A DNA stretch of 64,000 nucleotides, from assembly GCF_008831285.2 (NCBI RefSeq), contig NC_045139.1, positions 374,501 through 438,500 of the forward strand, given 5' to 3'. The stretch comes from Nymphaea colorata. Taxonomy: Eukaryota > Streptophyta > Magnoliopsida > Nymphaeales > Nymphaeaceae. Made by a program: the position numbers and the translations under genes. The notes beneath the pieces are model-generated. The model searched no databases. It was not told the DNA's origin and saw nothing but the letters and a program-made list of their open reading frames with translations. Positions 48,473-64,000 of this stretch are shown one piece after another (within the stretch, counting starts at the first letter, position 1; the number at the start of each line of letters is the position of its first letter).

Positions 48473-51400
48473 AGTGGTACCTCGGTATTCGACACCCGGC
48501 TATATTTAATTTGCTATTGTTGGCAGTACTAGAGAGGGCTTTTATGCTTAAAGAACTCCAAGATTTCCCCTCACCATTAAAAAAATCAAGCATTTTACAG
48601 TGAATGTGATGAGTTGTCCTTTAGCATTTTTGGTGATCTGATATGCTGGCAGAGTTTGGGGGAGGAACATGGGTTTTTGGCTCTACATTGTTTTACTTTT
48701 TGATAAATATTCAATCTGGATGATGTCAGTAGTTAAGAAATGTGGTTAAGGGGAAACCATAATGAGAATAAAGTATGTTACATTATCTGAATTCTTTTAT
48801 TGGATAGACTTTAATTGCTTCATATCTCAAATCCAAGGCCCTGACCTGGCCTGGGACCCATCTTAGTTCAATGCTTTTTCAATTGAAGGATCTGATATGA
48901 TAATCTTCAAAAAGCCACACGGACACATGGGCCTCTTGACCCAAGTGGGACAAAGAGGAGGACAAAGGAGATCTAATTATGGATTAGAAATGCTTGACAC
49001 AGTATTACCTTACATTTAGAAACCCCAAAGCAATGAAATGAACTATTATCATCTCCTGGAAGGTTGGTGCAATAGTCACTCTCAGGCAGACAGTTCCTAT
49101 TTCGAACTACTGTGGCGTCAACTCTCTATTATTGGATTTGCGATGCCTTAACTTTTTTTTTTTTGTCTTGTTCCTTTGTTTTGGTGTTGTCAATGAAAGG
49201 GCATAAGTGGAAAAAGTCGAATAGTTCGCGAAAATTAGTGGAAAAGTGAGAAAAATAATGATGTGGTCATTTCAACTATGTGAGGCATTTGTGGGGCCAT
49301 GCTTGCTTGTGGGCACATCCAAAGATAACTTAAAAAAATTTTGAAGGATGTGACATGTTTAGGGGCAAAGAGGATGGTGGGGTTAGTTGTGGAATGTGCT
49401 GCTTGCAATTATTAAATGAGATATCAAGGGATATTAACTTATTATATGTGATTTTATGTTCTTGCCCTTAGACTGTTAGACATATAGCTTTGTTGTGCCT
49501 TTGGATGGCAAGTAAAAATCCATTGACGTCTAAATACACAACAATTAAACTTCCTCTTCGTTTCGCCATGTACATCAATCTCATGCCTCTTCCATCACGT
49601 TAATAAATTGAACTTATTTGTGAGAAAATAAAATATTTCTTCTCTCCTCCCAGAGAAAACCATCATTTTTTTTTTCTGATTTGAGATGCCAACAGCACAA
49701 TAATAGCAAAAAAGAAAAAAGGATGACATTCTTGAAAAAAAGGAAAAAAAGAAAATGTTCTATGACATAATCACTCACCAAAATGGAAGTTTAGTTGGTG
49801 CCATTCTGCAATTATGTGATATTTTGACAGTATTGTGCGAAATACGACAATTCTCTCTCTCTCTCTTATTTTATGCTTAACGAAGGTTCGTTTATCATGT
49901 GCAAATAGCAAAAAGGTTCCTTATTCTTTAACCTCTTAGGTGCATTAGAAACATTCTGGAGGTTGGTGGCGTTCATCTACTTTAATTCTGCCACGAGTCC
50001 TGGATAAAAAGCTTCCTCTACATTAATGAAACTATGGAAGCGACACATGCTGTTCATATTTTGCTGGCCCATATTTTGCTAGTAAAAAAGGTCAGCATCT
50101 GGTTACTATTTTTCTACAAGCCCTTTCAGAATTTCTGGCAGCACTCCTTGCCTATCATCTACCTTTTGACTTGTTCGCAAAGCGAAGTTTTGTTTGTGGA
50201 ATTCCGTTTCTTGGAAATCAGGAGTTTGCTTGAGCTTCTGGAGTTTAGGACACTTCGACATACTTTCTGCTGGAGAAAAGGGAAAGTTTCTTAGCAGTAA
50301 CATGAGAATAGATTCGAGTCGTCCGGTAAATCACGTTCTTAGATAAATCTGACTTCCGGAGCACTGACTGGTGCCATTCAATGGCTTCCAATACGAAGGG
50401 CAGGACTGCACAGTGGAGATACTGCAGTTCGCCGTTAGTGCTCATAATGGTGATCATCCGTCAACAATATGAGCAGTGGTGTTCTCAGATCTCTTTCTGA
50501 TCACGGTTCCAGATCTCACTCTGGCATTTGACAAATCCTTTTCTCGAATTGTGCCCATGAAGAAAGTGAACAGACCAATCTCCAGTGAAATGGTTCTTTC
50601 TGTTGTGAAATTTATACTACTAACAGAACAGAATGTTGGGGATGAAGTTGCCAAAAGAATTCTTCCTGTGGGGTGCTAAAGTGTAAATTTCTAGTTTAAA
50701 ACCAACTTCACGTCCATTACTGCTCCTAAACAACAGAGGTAGTTCCGGAATCTGCAATTGCTACCTCTAGATGGCAAGAGGGTTAGGAAAAATAACAATG
50801 TACCTTCAAGTTTCAACCCTAGGCTCCCACGGAAGTCATTTGTCTTCCATTATGAGCGTTTGATTGCATCAGCACCATCACATCTCCATAAGGATAGCCA
50901 CTCTGCTATCTCCAACATGATCATGTTCCTTGACGTTAAGGACACAAACTTTTCACATATAGCTGTCTTGGTGATCCTCGTGCAACACACACTCCCCAAG
51001 AGTCATTGGGGCCACCAACTTACCTGAACTTTTGCGGCTATGGCTTATGTCATGTCAATGCCAGAGCACATTAGTTCCCGCATACTGCAATAATTGATGT
51101 CTATTACAGCAGGAAGGAATTAGAATTGCATAAAATTTAGATGATTAAGAGAGGGAGATTACTTCTAGAAATATGTTCTGTCTTTGAATTTGGACTTGGA
51201 ATTGACGGATTACAGCTCTTCAGATTTAGAGTGATGTCGACTATTTTCCAACTGATATTCGAGAAACTGAGCGACTAACTTGATGAAAATAGAGGAAGAC
51301 TGTAGATAAACATGACAAAAAAATCAAATTCACTCTCTATGGAGCATAGCTGGTCGAGTAGGGGTTGTGAGATGAGGGCCAGGACGGGTATCTCATAGTC

Positions 51401-52423
51401 AATTCCCGTGAACACTACATTTTCTCGTGGCATTGAGATAGAGTCAAGGGAGATCTCTGTCTCTCTCCCTCTCTCTCTCTTCCATGCATATACCAGTATG
51501 ACCGGTCTTGGCAGCAGTAGTAAAGCCCTTTTCTCGACTGACTCGTGACACAAGCGCTCATCCCACCATGTCAACCCGCCTATCAGCCTAAGAAGAATCA
51601 TCTGTTCCAGGAGACCGCTTCATTTTGTTGAGTATTCGAAATCAGGTCGCGACTGACACACGATGCACAGGCCTTCTTTTTTTTTTTTTTATTTAAATGA
51701 CACTTCAAAAGGAATTTTGGACCTCTTCTCTCCTGTAAGTGGCGTCAAAACGCATCAAGGAAATCCAACGAAGTTACCTCTTCTAACATGTATAAGTCGA
51801 TTTTGATTGTATTCAGCGTCACTTCGTCTGTTTTTTTGCAGGACTCATGTTTGATTTGCATCATGCTTTGTCTAACAATATCAAACCAGCAGTTAGCAGT
51901 TACCGCGTGCTAACATGCTTGCGCCACCATACAAATAAAGAAACAATAAACAACCAATTAAACAGATATGAATTGATCAATTGGCGAGCTTCGCTTTCAC
52001 CTGATGATGGCATAACATTTAATATGCATTTACTGCACATAAAATACAGTCATAAGCGTAGCCCCAGCTTGCGTTCTAACTTCTAACCACTGAATTCATG
52101 CAATAATCAAGGAGACTGTCCAAAAGGACTTGCCAAACCATTCACTCAGCTACCGAGCAAGCAGTTTCAAATGCACAACTTAACATAGGGGTTTTCTTGA
52201 TCTACATGCAACGGTTGTGAAACAAATGAAAAATTGACGAGGGGAACCTCCTGGTGGCTTTTCAATATTCTGCTTTGCTAGTCATATCATAACTCGGCCT
52301 CCAACGTGGCAAGCATGACCAAATGCTTAGACATTGGGCAAGTACTCTATAAAATAAAATATTCTTACACAGAACAAAGCATCAGTTCTCCAGAGCATGA
52401 TCAATGGGTTTGGCACATTCAGA
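46951..52423. other. Gene-poor region upstream of DHFR-TS and downstream of LYSA
   Basis: No gene recognised in about 5.5 kb. It holds a (CT)n-(TA)n tract (about 48415-48472), A/T runs (49150, 51680), and weak short frames such as 50454-50679 with no family signature. The right end should contain the LYSA 3' UTR. Confidence 0.55.
48415..48472. repeat. (CT)n and (TA)n microsatellites
   Basis: A CT run of about eight units, a short spacer, and a TA run of about 12 units. Confidence 0.88.
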
Positions 52424-56762
<4,339 letters not shown>

Positions 56763-58175
56763 TTAGGTATTTTTTTTTTTCCTCATCTTTTTCGCTGCAT
56801 TTATGCTATTTTTAGGGTATTTCCGACTTCCGAGGATGTCGAGTATCCGAATCAACGGAAGTTGTGAAGAAGGTTCATGCCAATGTTGTCAAAGGCGACA
56901 CTGACTTGGCTGCTAATAAATCATTTTACTAGTAAAATTTCATAGAGCAATATGGATGAAAAATGGCTGAATGTGAATTGCATATACTAAATTTGAATGT
57001 AAAGATATTTGCTTAATTGCGTTGGAGTTGAATTTGGGTTCAAAACTACAAATGAGAAGCTGAATTCGGTTTTTTTGGTTCAAAAATCCATGATATCTGA
57101 ATATCCATCAGATATAAAGAAAACCTTACCAAATATCGGTTCAACGTTTAATCAGATTTAGACTCCCTCATTGAATCTGAATAACTAGATTTAGACTCAC
57201 ATGAGATGCTAGATAATATTTGAACCCTTAACGTTCCTAGTATAGGACTACCTCTCAAAGGATAGTCCAATTAAACCGCTGCTGTTCATGTGTATGAACA
57301 AAAAGAGGCAAAATAATTAAAAAAATAAAATTTAAAGAAAAGCTTTGAGGGTACCTTGAACAAGTTAAAGTCACTACTCTTTTTCCTTATTTTTGGGATC
57401 CAAAACTGCTTCACGACCTAAATAACATCTAAGAGAATCTAACATCTACAAGAATCCAACTGATGATCTAATGATCGTTGTTCCGTCAGACCTGGCTAAC
57501 TATGTTTATGGCCATAGCATAGAGTGTTTCTTTATAATGAGAAGAAAAAATATAGTTTATGTTTAATCAGTCAACATTTACGTTATTTGTCTACAAACTA
57601 AATATAATTCAAACTCCGATCTTGGTTAAAGGAAGATCTAAAAAATCAAGACCTTGCGATCTAAACACTTGAAAATCTATATTTGATTATTAACATGCAA
57701 AGACTACTAGATAGTAAGCTTTTATATAATTAGATGACTAAGCCAAAAATCCGCTTTCTCCTGAACTAATTAATTAGCTTATCAGTTTGAAGCAGCCCTT
57801 TATCAGCAGAGCATGAACGAGAGGATGGATAAACCCACAAATGCCTCTACATGTTTCCACATGCACCCTACCCACATGTGGCAAAGCATATAAGCTCCAT
57901 ATTATACTACAATATACAAAACCATCTTTTCATTTCATCATAAGAATTAAATTACTCTGGGAGACAAGTTCGGCACTTTTAATTTTTCTTATTTTCAGTG
58001 TTTGGAACAACATAGAATTGAAAATGAAAAACATTCTATTGTACCAGGTAACCTGTACAAAACATAAATCATATAGTTAACTATATATAATTTTAATACT
58101 GATGAATAAAAAAGATGTTGACGCGAGTAGGAATCTATATATCAAATCAAGTTGACAAAAACCTCGAGAAGAAAT

Positions 58176-58176
<1 letters not shown>

Positions 58177-58224
<48 letters not shown>
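58177..58224. repeat. (TC)n-(AT)n compound microsatellite
   Basis: About 12 TC units pass directly into about 12 AT units. Confidence 0.9.
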
Positions 58225-58225
<1 letters not shown>

Positions 58226-58794
58226 ATCAAGTTGACAAGAAATTCGAAATGTCGTGGTTGGCATCCTCTGCAATGTCTTCTCTAGCTTATGCTGTTGGTC
58301 AGACCGCTTGAAGTGCGTAATTTTATTAAATAAATTTGCGATTGCATGAAAGAATGTTGCAAGGCCAGTGGACCAACTTTCAGTGGAGATCGTGGTAGAC
58401 ATAATTCGCAAACTTCAAATCTTCCTGGCATATCCTATGAGTTAACACTAAAAAAAAGGGTATTTGATTTATTGTCCATCTCCGTCCTCCTCTCCAACTA
58501 TATAAATATTTACATGCATGTCTATTGAATTTCTAGAATTCATCTGATTAATTTTATCTCTATCAAAATGTTGGTTGTTTGGTTTCCAAAATTAATCTCT
58601 TTACTTTTATTTTCGTATTGGATGCTAGTCTTTTTTAATCTCTATCAGGACAGTGAGAGTGAGATCCTCATCTCTCCTTTTCTCTTCATGCAGAAGTCCA
58701 AAATTTCACTGGCGTTGCGTGGTTTTCGCTTGGGGAGAAGGTGATTGCCTTCAAAATATCCAGCTCCCCACCACCCTGCTCTAAAAGAAGCAAT

Positions 58795-58817
58795 GCTCTC
58801 TCTCTCTCTCTCTCTCT
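58795..58817. repeat. (CT)n microsatellite in the Sec14-like gene leader/promoter
   Basis: About 11 CT units, about 200 bases before the putative leader donor near 59015. CT tracts are frequent in plant leaders. Confidence 0.85.
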
Positions 58818-59349
58818 ACGCAAGTGGTTGACTTTGTCAAATTTGGTGGGGAGTTAACAATCGTGCATACCTCAATTCTAGCCCTCCGCCGGAATTCCAG
58901 GCCGATTCATCAACCCCCTCTCACGATCATCAACTTCTACCCTCGTCCCCCTCCCTTTCTTCTTCCTCTCTCCATCTCTCTCGCTCTTTCCCCGTTACCA
59001 AGTTGATCAACGAAGGTACCACCTCCTTCCCGTCCCTCTACAGAGAGACTACGACCAGCTTTATCGGTTTATCTTTTTAATTTGATCCTTTGCCTTTGTA
59101 AAGATTCCTTGAGCGTAGGTTGATGATTGCGGCCAGGATTTTAAGAAAATCAATTCTTCCTCTCTTTCTCTTACTCTGCGTGTTGCATAGTTCTGATGCA
59201 TTTCATTAATTTTCTTTGGTTTTATTTATCTATTTATTCTGCAATATGACAATTCAATAGCTCTTTCTATTGTTTGCTGGTATGAGATTTGCTGTTCACA
59301 AGTTTACGTTTCATAACCGAATTCTAACTTGTGCATCTTCATGTCTCAG

Positions 59350-59379
59350 GAGAAATCGCCGTCGTATTTGTATTCAAGA
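59350..59379 (+). other. Possible noncoding mini-exon in the Sec14-like gene leader
   Basis: TGTCTCAG (acceptor ending 59349) and AAGA|GTAAGAG (donor at 59380) frame a 30-base exon-like block. Together with the donor near 59015 and the acceptor CTGCAG ending 59847, this would make a three-part spliced leader. There is no transcript support. Confidence 0.3.
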
Positions 59380-59548
59380 GTAAGAGCCTTCGTTCTTCTT
59401 TTACCAAGAAAGATTCCATTTCAGCTTTCTATCTACCATCATTCAAGTTTATTCATTCCAGCACATAATCTGCTCAATTATCAAAAAGTCATGAAAACTC
59501 ACTGGAACATGTGATGCAGTGCAGCTCACTCTGCATACGCGAGCGCGT

Positions 59549-59672
59549 AAAAATGGCATTCGGCATTCTCTAGATTAAAGCACATTATGTGTAGCATATG
59601 GGCATATTATGTCATATGCTAGAATATTATGACATAATGTGTTTTAATCTAGAGTTTGCCAAATGCCTTTTT
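59549..59672. mobile_element. Long foldback hairpin in the leader intron of the Sec14-like gene
   Basis: A left arm (59550-59590, AATGGCATTCGGCA then CTCTAGATTAAAGCACATTATG) pairs with a right arm (59631-59671, CATAATGTGTTTTAATCTAGAG then TTTGCCAAATGCC). About 40 bases pair with roughly five mismatches. The roughly 40-base centre has its own internal inverted repeat (GCATATG/CATATGC). The size and lack of coding potential fit a MITE or foldback element. The arms are long enough to form a miRNA-like hairpin. Confidence 0.75.
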
Positions 59673-59870
59673 GTTCGGGATTTTGGTTTTCTTATTGAAT
59701 TTTTTATTCCGGATTTTGGTTTACATAGCTAATCTTCAATTATATTTTAGAAAATAAATCTTAGCTAGCTGAGAGTTAAACTATCTTTAAACTTTAAATA
59801 TGTGAACTAACAGTTGCACTTACATTGTTCATGATGGGGAACTGCAGGAAGGCTCTTTTTGGGCCAATTA

Positions 59871-59882
59871 ATGCGTTTCTAA
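59871..59882 (+). promoter_or_regulatory. Three-codon uORF in the Sec14-like gene leader
   Basis: ATG CGT TTC TAA lies 43 bases before the main ATG, within the leader part of the first coding exon. A minimal uORF like this may lower main-frame initiation. That is inference. Confidence 0.4.
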
Positions 59883-59913
59883 GTATCCTGCCTTTGCAAT
59901 CGCGGGCGTCACC

Positions 59914-62900
59914 ATGGGAGAAACTTTGATGTCCGGACCGCTTGATAAACTCGCTAGACCTGGTAACTTGCTACAATGTATATAATTTTGCTGCCAATGT
60001 TTGGATACATTAATTTTCTTATGGCATAATTTGATGCCAAGACATGGTGTTTTAAGCTTGCCTCCTCACAGGATCCTGGCACTGTCAACAACCTCGATAA
60101 GTAACACGGATATGGTTATGATAATACCATGATTTTGGTGTCATCATATCTTTAATATCTAATTTACACCCATAGAAAAAGATAGTTCCTGAATTATGCT
60201 TATCTCGACAACACTTGCTTTGTCGCAATGTCTGCCAGCTTCCTTCTTATTGCTTTATTATAATTGCAACGAAAGCGAGAGAGAGAAAGAGGTGGCACTC
60301 TCTTTTATTGCTGTTTTTAATAGTTGATGAGCACTAAGATGATGAAGTTAACGTTTTTTGCTGTATTAATAATGCATGTTTAGTTCTCGAAGAATTTCAA
60401 GAGTTCATTAATTCGTTTAGATACGTTGAGCTTTTTTCAGATGCTTTGAAACATGACATGAATGTGCATGGCAGCTTGATATTTGGACATTTTCTGACTT
60501 CTCCTTTGATGATTTTGGTTGGTTCATAGTTGTTGAGGAGGTCTCCTTCAGCGATGAAAGGCGAGAGAGAAGACCAGACGTTGAAAACTCGGAGGATGAG
60601 AGGAAGACAATGATAGGATCTTTCAAGAAGAAGGCCATCAATGCGTCCTCAAAGTTCAGGCATTCACTGACCAAGAGAAGCAGAAGGAGCAGCAGAGTCC
60701 ATTCCATCTCCATCGAGGATGTGCGAGACGCAGAGGAGGCACAGGCTGTTGACGCCTTCCGCCAGATACTCATCTTGGAGGAGCTGTTACCCGCAAAGCA
60801 CGACGATTATCACATGATGTTGAGGTAAAGATTTCATCTCCTTCAGCTTCCAGATATCAAACAGGAGCTTTGTTTTAATGTTTTTCAGTTTCTTTTCATT
60901 CGAATATTAGCTGCTAGCTCTTATTCTATCCGTGCTCATGTTGGCAGCTTTCATTTGTTGAATCTAAAAAAAAAAGCAAAAAGGTTATTTGTTCGTTTCA
61001 AAATCTAAGACAGCCCTAACGTTTGTGAAAATTTTTATTCTTAATTTGATGTAAACTTTGTGCAAATTTTTGTTCTTAATTTGTTGTAAGATTTGTATTT
61101 ATTGATGTTTTCCCCAAAAATTTAACTACACATACGGGAACTCTACAGGACTTTTGTTGGTATAATTAGATTATCAGATTGTAATACTATTGTAGCCAAA
61201 ACAGTCCATTGTCAAATATTCAGAATAACGAGTGTTCATTTTTGCTAGAAGTGCTCAAAATTATTACCATGTAGAATTATTCATGTAATGATATAATTTA
61301 TATTTATACGTACATACGCATGAGCAGTAGCTCCAGGTGGATGTGTTCTAGACATCCTGAAAAAAACATGGTCCCGTATGTCCTTTTATGAAGCCAATGA
61401 TACCACCTCATTGTTTATCCCCCAATATACGTGTTACATCAGACGTATGAAAAGCTTATACGGCAGTCCATAGGGTAAAGTGTATATATATTTTCATGCC
61501 TAAAGATTGCACCACTGATCACACTAGCTGTCGAACAGGTATATGTGTATACGCGTACAAAATTCGCACATAATTCCGTTCTTTTACGTACCTAGATTGC
61601 TTTATAAATGAATGTAATCGATACGAGTTGATGTTTTACCATCTTTTGTAAATTTTATGCTATCACGAATGTAGATTTTTGAAGGCAAGGAAGTTCGATA
61701 TCGAAAAGACAAAGCAAATGTGGGCTGACATGCTCCAATGGAGGAAGGAGTTCGGCACAGACACAATTATGGAGGTAATATTAGTTTCATGAAAATCGAA
61801 ATTTTTTGGCACTGTTATCCTCTTCTATATAACCCGTTATTGGTTTTAGAGGAGCTACCACCTTTAGCTTGCCTACGATCCTTTTTTTGTTCGTTTATTT
61901 GCCTGCAATTGTAGTTTCCATTTCTTGAGGGAATGCTTTCTTTATGTTCAGCCTGACAGGAAAATGTTTTCATGGCTTCCTTGCTCTTCTCATGTTCTTT
62001 ACATAGCTGTTTCGGTCTCCATTATGTCAGATACACTGCCTAGAGCCTCACATTAAAAAGAACTAATAGAGCTACATTCTCGCTGCATTCACATCAGAAT
62101 TACTATGGTGCTGAATTGTGATTCAGAAGCATCTTATTCGAGTCTCATATTGTATTTTTTTATTATTTGTAGGATTTTGACTTCAAAGAAGTCGATGAAG
62201 TTCGTAAATACTATCCCCAAGGTCATCATGGAGTTGATAAGGAAGGGAGGCCCGTGTACATAGAGCAACTAGGAAAAGTTGATCCTAACAAATTGATGCA
62301 AGTAACAGACATGGACCGGTACGTAAAGTACCATGTACAGGAGTTCGAGAAGACCTTTGCCATCAAGTTCCCAGCTTGCTCCATTGCAGCAAAAAGGCAC
62401 ATTGATTCAAGCACAACAATCCTCGATGTTCAGGGCGTGGTATGGTTCTCTTTTTCATTTAAATATGGCTCTCTTTACTTCAGTTCATTTCCTTGACCAA
62501 TTTCACCTACCCACTACAGCTTCTTCAAGTTTCAATTTGGAACCTGACTTGTTTCTCAGGGTCTTAAAAATTTCAACAAGGCAGCAAGGGACCTGATTAC
62601 AAGGCTTCAGAAAATTGATGGAGATAACTACCCTGAGGTGCCACTTCCATTTGATGTTTTCATGGCTACAAGAAGTTTATTTAAAAAAAAAAAAAAAATT
62701 ATCGTGAACTGTGGGCATTTGGATTCGATCATTTCTCCTTCTTTTCATCCTGCTGCAGACCTTGTGCCGCATGTTCATCATTAATGCAGGTCCTGGATTC
62801 AGAATGCTCTGGAACACCATAAAATCTTTCCTTGATCCCAAAACCACTTCTAAGATCCATGTATGTAGCTTCTTTTAATATATTTGGGACAGAGACACGT

Positions 62901-63826
62901 CAAATTTCTGTCAGATACATCATGCTTGAGCATTGTTTATTTCAGGTTCTTGGAAACAAGTACCAGAGCAAGTTGCTTGAAATAATTGATGCCAGGTAAA
63001 AACTATCTTTCCTCGTATGAAGATTCCAGCTTCTTTTCATGGCTGGGCCTCTTTTATTATTGAATACTATTTCCTCTCAACTTTTACATGTTTACATAGA
63101 TATTATCTTGTTCATGCTCCTGCTATTTTGTGCATGGACGTCTCTGCATAGATATATCTAATTCTTCCTTTATTCAATGACATAAGGCCTGTGACTGCAA
63201 TTTCCAAAATGTCCTTCTCATCTGGAAACTAAAATACTAGATCTTCAGTAAGTTCCCTGACAATGTTATCGAACTCTCTTATTAGCGAATTGCCTGACTT
63301 TCTGGGAGGGACCTGCACCTGTGCAGAGCATGGTGGTTGCCTAAATTCAGACAAAGGCCCATGGAAAGATCCTGATCTCTTAAAGGTCGTGTTTGATTTG
63401 GCGTCACGATAATTGCTTCAGCAAGTAAAATTTTACTTCATAACCAGCTCATGGGAGTTTTTCTACCTTTCTTTTTGACAGATTGTTCAAAATGGAGAAG
63501 CCAAGTGTGCCAGAAAAATTACTGTTTCAGGAAGTGAAGAGAAAACTATTTCTGAAACTACAATAGTGTATCCTAAGGTTGTTACTTTCTCCTCTCTGCA
63601 GGATGTAGTTCTGTAATGTGGTTAGCACATGAAGCTGCTCGTAAGTTATGCTGATATGTATTTGGTTTTTTTAAGTTTTCCCTTCCTGACAAACATTCAA
63701 TTGCTTCTTTTGAAGGATATTGAGACACTTGTTGGAGAGACATTGTGCAAAGCTGAAAATTTGCAGACTGCAGGAAATCCAAGGGACTTTCTTGATCACC
63801 CTCAGCTGTCTCCTGTCCATGAAGAA
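59914..63826 (+). CDS. Sec14-like phosphatidylinositol/phosphatidylcholine transfer protein, SFH type (5' part, cut by window end)
   Basis: The family moves phosphatidylinositol and phosphatidylcholine between membranes and supports phosphoinositide signalling and polarised growth. Exons seen: 59914-59962, 60530-60824, 61675-61774, 62173-62439, 62560-62637, 62759-62860, 62946-62995, 63286-63385, 63482-63577, 63716-63826. All join in frame to 416 residues with more to come. The start is [16 protein letters not shown]. Relatives usually begin at the second Met (MSGPLD), so M6 is an alternative. Next are a basic segment (about 20-85), the CRAL-TRIO N-terminal helices ([20 protein letters not shown], then [14 protein letters not shown]), and the lipid-binding core with [16 protein letters not shown] (about 222-237), [11 protein letters not shown] and [12 protein letters not shown], ending near [18 protein letters not shown]. 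The missing 3' part should hold a linker and, in most SFH proteins, a nodulin-like C-terminus. A last fragment near 63978 may begin the next exon. Confidence 0.94.
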
Positions 63827-64000
63827 GTAAGTGACCACATTTGCGCTTTCTACCTGTTTGTTGATATATAGAGCTTTTGATAGTCTACTTCCTGCAGACA
63901 ACTAAATACTACCTCATTATTAATCATCCATAATTGATTTTGAGAGACATCCATTACTAGTCTTTTGGAGTCGAGACAGGAGGTTATGCAGGGTTTATGA
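63827..64000 (+). other. Intron and possible next exon start of the Sec14-like gene at the window edge
   Basis: After the donor GTAAGT at 63827 the sequence is intron-like. Near the end, CGAG|ACAGGAGGTTATGCAGGG would continue the phase-0 frame as Thr-Gly-Gly-Tyr-Ala-Gly, while the nearby acceptor ACAG|GAGG would hit a stop. The exon border cannot be settled without sequence to the right. Confidence 0.3.

Overview
This is nuclear DNA of a flowering plant. It is AT-rich, its genes are split by spliceosomal introns with GT-AG (and two GC-AG) borders, and it carries plant microsatellites, an LTR fragment and a SINE-like element. Several encoded proteins are plant-type: bifunctional DHFR-thymidylate synthase, plastid diaminopimelate decarboxylase, isoprenylated metal-binding proteins and a Sec14 protein of the SFH group. 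The sequence does not fix the species. An early-diverging angiosperm is only a guess. Exon models were built by hand from homology, reading frame and splice signals.

Layout. 1-1360 is an LTR-like remnant. 1724-6778 (+) is IPK1, the last enzyme of phytate synthesis. 10665-11139 (+) and 17842-19171 (+) are two small heavy-metal-associated isoprenylated proteins in tandem orientation. 24843-25067 (-) is TOM7 and, divergently, 25987-26335 (+) is a complex I accessory subunit of the NDUFB4/B15 type. 33252-35679 (+) is an AATP1-like AAA-ATPase. 36967-39258 (-) is SRP19. 41610-45752 (-) is bifunctional DHFR-TS. 52424-56681 (-) is diaminopimelate decarboxylase (LYSA). 59914 to the right edge (+) is a Sec14-like phosphatidylinositol transfer protein, cut by the window end.

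The genes are mostly housekeeping genes (inositol phosphate, protein import and targeting, respiration, folate/dTMP, lysine, lipid transfer). They do not form a pathway or cluster. The only grouping with a possible functional meaning is the divergent TOM7/complex I pair, both mitochondrial, with site II-type motifs between them. The two HIPPs are a local pair whose C-terminal CaaX boxes predict different prenyl groups.

The space between genes holds tandem repeats (49 bp x3, 193 bp x2, 158 bp x2, 68 bp x2), a degenerate repeat field at 28.3-29.1 kb, foldback elements, a SINE with a target-site duplication and compound microsatellites. I found no CRISPR array, operon, phage, virus, rRNA or tRNA gene, and no convincing new biological system. 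The most useful second looks are two GC-AG introns confirmed by protein continuity, the triple 49-bp repeat upstream of the second HIPP, and the hairpin element in the 5' leader intron of the Sec14 gene.
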